From NCBI GenBank assembly GCA_966128725.1, contig CBHYLN010000060.1, forward strand, positions 1 to 30,699: DNA of 30,699 bases, read 5' to 3'. The stretch comes from JAFDZV01 sp966128725 (GTDB lineage: Bacteria; Bacteroidota; Ignavibacteria; OLB7). Of this stretch, positions 23,462 to 30,699 are shown piece after piece. Under the pieces are notes generated by a model. It had not been told where the DNA came from. It did no database searches and was given only the letters and a program-made list of their open reading frames with translations. A program made the position numbers and the translations under genes. Within the stretch, counting starts at the first letter, position 1. Each line of letters begins with the position of its first letter.

Positions 23462-24031
23462 TTATGGATGGAGTTGTTCGCCATTGCTCAGCATTTCAAT
23501 GAATTGAGCAATCTTCCTTGCACGTGTCTCGGCCTTCTTGACGTTTTGAACGCGGAACAAGATGGCGTACCTGTTTCGGCTATTGAGCGTTGCAAAAAAC
23601 GCTTTGGCTTTCGGGTTTGCATCAAGGGCTTGCTGCAAGTCGTCGGGGACGGTCGAAGTGCTCGCTGACGAATATGCCGATTGCCATCTTCCGTTCTGCT
23701 TGGCCCGTTCTATTGCGGCCAGGCCTGCCGGCCGCATTCTTTCAGCTTCGATCAGTGCTTCCGCCTTTTCCTTGTTGATCTTGGACCAGATGCTGTTGGC
23801 CGTTCTGGGTGTAAAGCGCTGAAGCCAATAGTCCTGGTCCTCTGATTGTTTTTGGCCATCAATCCAGCCATGGCAAAGAGCGCTCTCCAGAGCTTGTGCA
23901 TACGTGACCGTTGGCTGCTTGGCGGACTTCTTTGCCAAGCGAAGCCATACGCCGGGCGAAGCGCTGCCATTGTCCTCAAGCCAGGCTTCCCACTCTGATT
24001 GCGTTGCGAATGTAAGTCTCGGTTCGCTCAT
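23462..24031 (-). CDS. YdeI/OmdA-family (bacteriocin-protection-like) protein
   Basis: A 189-residue protein of the YdeI/OmpD-associated family. The N-terminal domain has FATQSEWEAWLEDNGSASPG, then VWLRLAKKSAKQPTVTYAQA and ALCHGWIDGQKQ. The middle is WLQRFTPRTANSIWSKINKE, and the C-terminal OmdA-like half has DDLQQALDANPKAKAFFATL with RKIAQFIEMLSNG. The family is linked by annotation to protection against bacteriocins or cationic peptides; the mechanism is not established. The ATG at 24031 matches the usual start (MSEPRLTFATQ). A promoter-leader module lies 70 nt upstream at 24101-24129. Confidence 0.94.
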   Translation of the reverse strand: MSEPRLTFATQSEWEAWLEDNGSASPGVWLRLAKKSAKQPTVTYAQALESALCHGWIDGQKQSEDQDYWLQRFTPRTANSIWSKINKEKAEALIEAERMRPAGLAAIERAKQNGRWQSAYSSASTSTVPDDLQQALDANPKAKAFFATLNSRNRYAILFRVQNVKKAETRARKIAQFIEMLSNGEQLHP

Positions 24032-24049
24032 GGCGCGTTTACGAAAAGC

Positions 24050-24129
24050 CTGAATCCTCCCTGCCCCGCCTTTCAGGCAACCACGGCGAGGCACGCGGCG
24101 AATATAGGCATCGTGCGCCGGCGTTCGAT
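24050..24129 (-). promoter_or_regulatory. Promoter-leader module upstream of the YdeI-like gene
   Basis: On the minus strand: ATCGAA (24124-24129), 17 nt (CGCCGGCGCACGATGCC), TATATTCG (from 24106 down), then a leader CCGCGTGCCTCGCCGTGG, TTGCCTGAAAGGCGGGGCA. TGCCTCGCC pairs with GGCGGGGCA over 9 bp (one wobble). The copy at 21134-21213 is nearly identical. The compensating stems (here and at 22760) support a selected RNA structure. Confidence 0.62.
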
Positions 24130-24273
24130 GGGCCGGGATATCCGACCGACCGTCACACTGCCGGCCCCCCAACGGGCGACGCAAGCAGGCAAAGCCGAGA
24201 GAGCTGGCATCTCTGATAATCGTCGATAGCTCCGCCCGCCGCAGGACGAGCTGCATTGCATCAGCGAGCAAGG

Positions 24274-25407
24274 TCAGTCGTCACGGTTAGTCCCCTTACT
24301 GCTCTTCGACCGGGCTCGTCGGGATGCTTTCCTCGCTGTTGCCTTCGGTCCGATGGGCGCCACCGTCCCGCCACTCTCCAACCGCTTCACCTCTTCAACC
24401 GCCCGGTCAAAATCGCTGCTCGGCTCCGCAGCCTCCAGCCGCCGGCGCTCTGCCTCGTACTGCTCGAATTGCGCAAGCGCGTGTTCCTCGGCCAGTTGGT
24501 GCGAGATCGCGCCAGCGTGGGTCAGCACGTCGCGGTCGTTGAACTGAAGGAACGCATCCAGCCGCTCGACCCACTCGGCCATATGCATCGGCTTCCTGCG
24601 CCGGGCCTGATCCTCGGCGAAGTCGAGGTACATGGTGACAACGCGGTTGAGTTCCGTGATCTCCGGCTGCGACAGATAATTCTTGGCCACCGTGACATCG
24701 GCTTTTCGGATAGGCCCGTGCGGTGCGTTCTTCCACGTGGTCAGGCCCATGTGGGGCTGGGAGGCATCGGCACGGCCCTTGATGACCTCGGCGGCGGTGC
24801 GGCCGTGGATGGCGAAGTGCAGCTTGTTCTGCACCGTGGCAAAGAACGTCTGGCTCAGCGTATGCGTGGGGTCATAGTCGATGCTCGTGGCGTAGATGTC
24901 GGTGATCTTCTGATAAAACCTCCGCTCCGAGGCGCGGATGGCGCGGATGCGTTCGAGCAGCTCATCGAAGTAGTCGACACCCAGCGAGCGCCCCTCCTTC
25001 AATCTCTCGTCGTCCAGCACGAACCCCTTGACCAATAGCTCCGACAGGCGGGCGGTGGCCCACTGGCGGAAGGCCGTACCGCGCGCGGAGCGTACGCGGT
25101 AGCCGACGGCGAGGATGGCGTCGAGGTTGTAGTGGTCAACGGCACGGCTGACCTGGCGGCGGCCCTCGGTCTGAACTATCCGGAAATTCCGGATAGTTGC
25201 CGAGGGGTCAAGTTCGCCCTCGTCGTAGATGTTGACCAGGTGCTCGTTGGCGGTCTTCACCGACACCTGGAACAGCTCGGCAATCAGCCGTTGCGAGAGC
25301 CAGACCGTGCGGCCCTCCAGCCGAACCTGCAGGCGGGTAGCCCCGTCCTGGTAGATCAGAACCTGGCCGTCCGGTGGCGGCTCGGGGAGCTCGTGCTTAT
25401 CCGGCAT
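24274..25407 (-). CDS. RhuM-family protein
   Basis: A 377-residue member of the virulence-protein RhuM family. The N-terminus shows QVRLEGRTVWLSQRLIAELF with the helix-turn-helix-like SVKTANEHLVNIYDEGEL. The hallmark is DHYNLDAILAVGYRVRSARG leading to TAFRQWATARL, then SERRFYQKITDIYATSIDYD. The C-terminus is basic (KATARKASRRARSKSSKG). RhuM proteins are often encoded inside type I restriction-modification operons, where their role is not well defined. The ATG at 25407 overlaps the preceding hsdM-like fragment by 11 bp, the spacing expected for a coupled operon. No hsdS or hsdR follows. Confidence 0.92.
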   Translation of the reverse strand: MPDKHELPEPPPDGQVLIYQDGATRLQVRLEGRTVWLSQRLIAELFQVSVKTANEHLVNIYDEGELDPSATIRNFRIVQTEGRRQVSRAVDHYNLDAILAVGYRVRSARGTAFRQWATARLSELLVKGFVLDDERLKEGRSLGVDYFDELLERIRAIRASERRFYQKITDIYATSIDYDPTHTLSQTFFATVQNKLHFAIHGRTAAEVIKGRADASQPHMGLTTWKNAPHGPIRKADVTVAKNYLSQPEITELNRVVTMYLDFAEDQARRRKPMHMAEWVERLDAFLQFNDRDVLTHAGAISHQLAEEHALAQFEQYEAERRRLEAAEPSSDFDRAVEEVKRLESGGTVAPIGPKATARKASRRARSKSSKGTNRDD

Positions 25408-25666
25408 CGGCCACCCCCTTCGAGCGCTCGCGCGCCACGGCCATCAGGCGCTCGCACTCCCCAGGGCACACATCCAGCTCCGCCAGTTCGTCGTTGAACC
25501 CGTCGCGGTAGGTGTCGAAGGAGTCGGCGGCATACTCCTGAAGGAGCAGGTCGAGAGTGACGTGTTTGTACTTCGCGGCACCGATCTGGCCGCGCGGGGC
25601 ATCAGCCGACTTGCAGAGGATCCTGGCACTTGTGAGGTCGGTGTTATCGGGGTCGGTGCGGACCAT
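25397..25666 (-). pseudogene. N-terminal fragment of a type I restriction-modification methylase (hsdM-like)
   Basis: An 89-residue frame. DNTDLTSARILCKSADAPRG then AAKYKHVTLDLLLQEYAADS matches the start of HsdM proteins (…ADxLRGxxxxAEYKHVxLGLIFLKYISDxF). After about residue 55 the resemblance stops and the frame ends GVADAG, overlapping the RhuM start. A full HsdM is about 500 residues or more and would carry the NPPF motif, which is absent. The fragment most likely remains after a deletion that removed the catalytic part while keeping the junction to RhuM in frame. It cannot be an active methylase. Confidence 0.7.
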
Positions 25667-25798
25667 CGGGGCTACGTCCTGAACTCGTTCATCGTGCGGT
25701 ATCTGACGGAATTGCCCGGGCGCGGCGCGGCCTGTCCCTTCTCCCTACATCTTCTCACCCTACGTCTTCCTCCGCGCACCTACGACAAGGCACGCCGC

Positions 25799-25860
25799 AA
25801 ATATACGCGCCGCCTGCCGTCCTTCGATAAGCCTGCGCATGGTTCGGTGCAGTCATCATG
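25799..25860 (-). promoter_or_regulatory. Promoter-like module upstream of the hsdM-like fragment
   Basis: On the minus strand: ATCGAA (25823-25828), 17 nt (GGACGGCAGGCGGCGCG), then TATATTTG (from 25805 down), which fits the TAnnTTTG element. The stretch 25799-25860 differs from 22810-22868 at only a few positions. It lies 134 nt ahead of the frame at 25666, further than in the other copies. The homology to 22868-22897 ends just before the gene stop at 25884 (GCGAAC versus GCATAAC). Confidence 0.55.
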
Positions 25861-25883
25861 GAGCCGGAAAGTGATGTAGCGAA

Positions 25884-26357
25884 CTAATGATCGGACCGAG
25901 CCTGCTGATCCAGAAGCTCCTGCCGACGTACGATAAGCGCTCCTTCCAGTTCCGCAAGCTTGCCAGCCCAACGATGGACTGTTGCACTGTAACTGATGGC
26001 AACCCTCGCGCTGTCTTGCGCGTTGGACGTACGGCCAGCAACGTAGAGCCACGGGGCCATCGCGATATGTGCCACTGCAAATCCGGAGGATCGCAGGGTG
26101 TGGCCGACGGGCAGATCGCACAGGTGTACGGTTCTGTATGCAAGCTCGGCGATCTCCTTCGCATGCGGGTTCAGTTGCCCGGTGGCACAATACGACTCGA
26201 CAACTGCCAGCGCCTCAGCGAGCGGCGCCTGGTATTCCCGTTCCGGATTGGCACTGCGCCAATAGACGAAGGCCAACCGAGCTGCGGTGAGAGCAAGTTC
26301 GATTTGTTCTCTTGGATCGAGGCCTTCGAGAATTCGTTCGTAGGATGGAAGGTCCAT
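25884..26357 (-). CDS. Conserved hypothetical protein, 157 aa (putative immunity-type)
   Basis: A mostly helical soluble protein. MDLPSYERILEGLDPREQIE leads into LALTAARLAFVYWRSANPER, then KEIAELAYRTVHLCDLPVGH, SSGFAVAHIAMAPWLYVAGR and a C-terminal WAGKLAELEGALIVRRQELL. It has no signal peptide. I recall comparable short all-alpha proteins annotated as putative immunity proteins, but no named family is certain. The ATG at 26357 has AGGAGA 6-7 nt upstream; a TTG at 26363 is an alternative. Its stop codon touches the edge of the repeated module at 25.8 kb. Confidence 0.8.
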   Translation of the reverse strand: MDLPSYERILEGLDPREQIELALTAARLAFVYWRSANPEREYQAPLAEALAVVESYCATGQLNPHAKEIAELAYRTVHLCDLPVGHTLRSSGFAVAHIAMAPWLYVAGRTSNAQDSARVAISYSATVHRWAGKLAELEGALIVRRQELLDQQARSDH

Positions 26358-26544
26358 GGGCAATCTCCTATAGTTCTATAGGCAGCCGGGCAGCAGCACG
26401 CCCCCCGCCTTATCATCCACCAGCGTTGCGAACATATGGCAACGAAATACCATGAAACGTCAACACCGATTCGTAGTGATACAGCCGGCCGGCAATTCGG
26501 AGTTCAAACAAACCCGCCAGGCGCACGCCGTGCCGCCCCAATCA

Positions 26545-26778
26545 ACGGTACGCTCCGATGGAGCTTCAATCCGATTTCGGAACGTCTCTGCTACAGACGG
26601 GTGCCTCCTGACGGAGGCCACGCTCGTGCCGCCGTAACGACCGCAACGACATCCGACGATTTGAACCACCATCATTCCATCCCCGACATTCCGCAGCCCA
26701 GCAAGCCCCGCTAGGGGCGAACCGTCTGTAGCAACCCGGGCACACAACGACCAGCAAGCCCCGTCAGGGGCGAACCGT
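26545..26778. repeat. REP/BIME-like hairpin cluster beside the Y1 transposase gene
   Basis: Four hairpins. 26545-26566 is an inverse copy (ACGGTACGCTCC / GGAGC). 26590-26618 is an inverse copy (tail GCTACAGACGGG, stem GCCTCC / GGAGGC). 26705-26732 is direct (GCCCC-GCTA-GGGGC, then GAACCGTCTGTAGC). 26758-26778 is direct (GCCCC-GTCA-GGGGC, then GAACCGT). They match those at 13287-13463 in stem position and tail. The last one contains the transposase stop codon in its loop. I see no gene in 26364-26763. Confidence 0.8.
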
Positions 26779-27360
26779 GCCGCCGTCATTCGGATCATCA
26801 AGCCACCGAAACAAATACCGCTGATCATATTCAACATCGAATTGCTCCAGCATCCTCACATATTCCTCCCGAAACGTTTGCTTGTGATGATGCCGCTCCT
26901 GATTCCGTATATACTCGATCACCGTCGACAACTGTGACCGCGAAAGCGTAAATGCGCCGTATCCCTCCTGCCAGCGAAATGCACCACGAACCCAGCCTTC
27001 ACTGTTGACGTGCTTTGCTGAAAAGGCCTTGATATCGCGCACAAGATCCGACAAGGCCACATCCGGACGGAGCCCGATCAAAAGATGGATGTGATCGGGC
27101 ATACCGTTCACCGCCAACAGCTTGTGCCCGCGCTGCTGCACGATGCCGGTCACGTACTTGTACAGATCCTCCCGCATCGACTCGTGATAAGACTCTGGCG
27201 ATCCTGTACAGCGAAAACCAGGTGAATCAGGAGTTGCTTTTAGGTATTCGGCATGGCTTTCATACTCCGCACACGTTTGTTTATGATTTGTGTGGAGAGA
27301 GTAATACATAACCCGCGCCTGAAACATTCGGAACATATAACGATCAAAAATATCTGCCAT
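26764..27360 (-). CDS. IS200/REP-associated (Y1, HUH) transposase
   Basis: A 198-residue frame. From about residue 65 it matches Bacteroidota-type Y1 transposases: REDLYKYVTGIVQQRGHKLL, GMPDHIHLLIGLRP (the HUH metal-binding HxH), ALSDLVRDIKAFSAKHVNSE, FRWQEGYGAFTLSRSQ, VIEYIRNQERHHHKQTF (Tyr within the family's catalytic helix) and a C-terminal DVEYDQRYLFRWLDD. Family members act on single-stranded DNA hairpins. The N-terminal ~60 residues (MADIFDRYMFRMFQARVMYY then HKQTCAEYESHAEYLKA) do not match the usual short first strand, so this part may be altered. Adjacent REP hairpins suggest a RAYT role. The ATG at 27360 is the only full-length start. Confidence 0.85.
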   Translation of the reverse strand: MADIFDRYMFRMFQARVMYYSLHTNHKQTCAEYESHAEYLKATPDSPGFRCTGSPESYHESMREDLYKYVTGIVQQRGHKLLAVNGMPDHIHLLIGLRPDVALSDLVRDIKAFSAKHVNSEGWVRGAFRWQEGYGAFTLSRSQLSTVIEYIRNQERHHHKQTFREEYVRMLEQFDVEYDQRYLFRWLDDPNDGGTVRP

Positions 27361-27392
27361 TAAATAATTACGCGGGCACAGCTCCCCCCCCC

Positions 27393-27436
27393 AAAAAAAC
27401 GCACTGCCCCCTTGCGATCGATTCGCAAGGGGGCAG
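27393..27436 (-). terminator. Rho-independent terminator of katG
   Basis: A 14-bp stem (CTGCCCCCTTGCGA / TCGCAAGGGGGCAG) with loop TCGAT lies at 27404-27436. On the minus strand it is followed by TGCG and seven T residues (27393-27399). It begins 67 bp past the katG stop codon, and the strong stem plus T-run fits a factor-independent terminator. The transposase gene starts just beyond it. Confidence 0.9.
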
Positions 27437-27503
27437 GTGTATCGAACGAAATTACCGGCGGCCCTTCGCGGGGCGGCGCGCGATTATCAGGCAAGGTCGG
27501 TTA

Positions 27504-29699
<2,196 letters not shown>

Positions 29700-30263
29700 C
29701 GTTGCTCTCCTCTATGATGGATTCAGGTTTGGATCTGTTCTGAATGGCTTGGCGACTCACATGCCACAACTGCCGGCAGCTTGGTTGCCGCTGCGCACGG
29801 TGGGGCGAGTTTCCGAACAGACATGCACATGCACAGGCACGTGGCAAGGGCAGTGCACGACTGTTCGGAGGCCGTCGGCAACGGCGCGCGGCCCTGCCGA
29901 CCACAAAAGCGCCACCGTTGGGTAGCTCCCAGAACGTGGGTTGCCGGGCAACAGTTCCTTGGAATCAGGATGATCGATCCGGGGAAGAACCATGGGGGCC
30001 GAACAGGCTGCCGCCGAGCGCCGCGGGCCACACCGGTCACAGCGCGACCTCGGCACATAGGATCGCAATATGCACCATGTGGCGGCAACGATACAATCGG
30101 CCCCGCCCTGCAAAAGCGCACACGTCTCGGTGGGCCGCGCCGGCCTTGCATGCGGAGTTATCCCCCCTTCATGTTCGCCGGCGGTACGCGACCGTACGGC
30201 AACACGATGCGCTGTCGCCGAGAGGTTCATGGCCTCCAACGATTGGCGCCACAACAACAACAA
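29700..30263. other. Intergenic region without recognised features
   Basis: This 564-bp stretch between katG and the multicopper oxidase terminator contains no convincing gene, repeat or RNA. Open frames of 80-220 codons on both strands lack family resemblance and have arginine- and proline-rich composition typical of GC-rich non-coding DNA. The katG promoter should lie here, but I cannot place it. Confidence 0.6.
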
Positions 30264-30292
30264 GGGGCCGGGAACACATGGCTCCCGGCCCC
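30264..30292 (-). terminator. GC-rich hairpin after the multicopper oxidase
   Basis: GGGGCCGGGA and TCCCGGCCCC form a perfect 10-bp stem around a 9-nt loop, 31 bp past the stop of the multicopper oxidase on the minus strand. The sequence that follows is TTGTTGTTGTTG rather than a pure T-run, so termination is probably efficient but less canonical. Confidence 0.75.
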
Positions 30293-30323
30293 GTTCAAAC
30301 GAGCGTCGGCGATAGCGGAGCGG

Positions 30324-30699
30324 TTAACGCACCAGTACCATCTTGCCGGTGGCAACGCCGGTGTGCGTGCGCCACTCAACCAGATACACGCCGCCGGTAA
30401 GGCCGCTGATATCGATCACGGCATTGCCCTCGAAGGCCGGCAGTTGCTGCGTGCGCACGCGACGGCCCTGGATGTCGGTAAGGGTAATCGTGCTGCGCCT
30501 GCTGGAGCTGCCCTTCAGATACGCGGTGCCCTCGTCCGGACCGTTCACCAGCAGCAGGCTGGGAGCCTGGTTTCGGTGCGTGGGCACGTCGGCGCCGATG
30601 CAATCGGTCACCACGAACTGATGCATCATGCCGCCGCCGATGGAATCCTCGTGCGTGAGGATGTGGCAATGGTACATGTAGCTGTTCATGGGCTCAACC
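30324..30699 (-). CDS. Multicopper oxidase, C-terminal end, with type IX secretion sorting domain (partial)
   Basis: Only the last ~125 codons lie in the window; the gene continues to the right. VEPMNSYMYHCHILTHEDSI is the last copper-binding block of multicopper oxidases: HCHILTHED supplies trinuclear-cluster and type 1 ligands (His-Cys-His), and GGGMMHQF supplies the axial Met. Laccase/CueO/nitrite-oxidase relatives share it. After the cupredoxin domain, about 80 residues (SLLLVNGPDEGTAYLKGSSS, ITLTDIQGRRVRTQ, GLTGGVYLVEWR, GKMVLVR) form a type A sorting domain, so the enzyme is exported through the type IX system. Substrate cannot be inferred from this fragment. Confidence 0.92.
   Translation of the reverse strand, partial: VEPMNSYMYHCHILTHEDSIGGGMMHQFVVTDCIGADVPTHRNQAPSLLLVNGPDEGTAYLKGSSSRRSTITLTDIQGRRVRTQQLPAFEGNAVIDISGLTGGVYLVEWRTHTGVATGKMVLVR

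Noticed and set aside
24274..24300. GTTAGTC inside the RhuM tail as an attC core
   Set aside because: It lies within the coding sequence and no complementary RYYYAAC partner or stem was found around it.
26764..27360. Complete IS200 insertion sequence with ends
   Set aside because: The left terminator-like hairpin (27393-27436) belongs to katG and there is no clear right-end structure or tnpB, so only a stand-alone transposase gene with REP copies is claimed.

Overview
The window is about 30.7 kb of GC-rich bacterial DNA. Every gene I can support lies on the minus strand. Two products, the Asp-box repeat protein at 656-2806 and the multicopper oxidase tail at 30324-30699, end in C-terminal domains of the type-IX-secretion (Por/gliding) kind. 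Several genes have TATATT(C/T)G boxes upstream, close to the TAnnTTTG -10 element of Bacteroidota. Together these suggest a high-GC member of the Bacteroidota/Chlorobi (FCB) group, perhaps a Kapabacteria- or Ignavibacteria-like lineage. This is inference: there is no rRNA or other phylogenetic marker here.

Layout, left to right. 1-7.8 kb: a VOC-fold protein, a large secreted beta-propeller-type protein, four poorly known genes (two hypotheticals, a leucine-rich repeat protein, a HEAT-like protein), an NAD(P)-binding oxidoreductase and a DUF4256 protein. 7.8-11.8 kb: DUF4262, a small conserved protein, a PadR/pentapeptide-repeat operon and a GNAT acetyltransferase, separated by intergenic DNA full of a composite hairpin repeat. 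12-18.3 kb: small metabolic accessory genes (two methyltransferases, a second GNAT, a dimeric alpha-beta-barrel-like protein, a class-C beta-lactamase-fold hydrolase, a DUF5655 protein, a lipoprotein). 18.3-26.4 kb: an accessory island of short unrelated genes, several resembling polymorphic-toxin immunity proteins (Imm8, DUF6348 and others), with a YdeI/OmdA-like protein, an alpha/beta hydrolase, and a RhuM gene behind what looks like a deleted type I restriction hsdM. 26.5-30.7 kb: REP hairpins next to an IS200-like Y1/REP-associated transposase, then katG with a clear terminator, then the end of the multicopper oxidase.

Three kinds of structure go beyond ordinary genes. (1) In 18.6-24.2 kb nearly every gene is followed within about 10-25 bp by an imperfect palindrome. 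Three of these (21281-21345, 22891-22983, 23322-23376) have AAC/GTT outer boxes and extrahelical bases like integron attC sites, so the island may be a gene-cassette array without a visible integrase. (2) A promoter-like block with a structured leader recurs about 70 nt upstream of otherwise unrelated genes. (3) A dispersed REP/BIME hairpin family occurs at 8.5-11.3, 13.3 and 26.5-26.8 kb, the last copies touching the transposase gene. No tRNA, rRNA or CRISPR was found. Family assignments are from memory of the families, not from searches.
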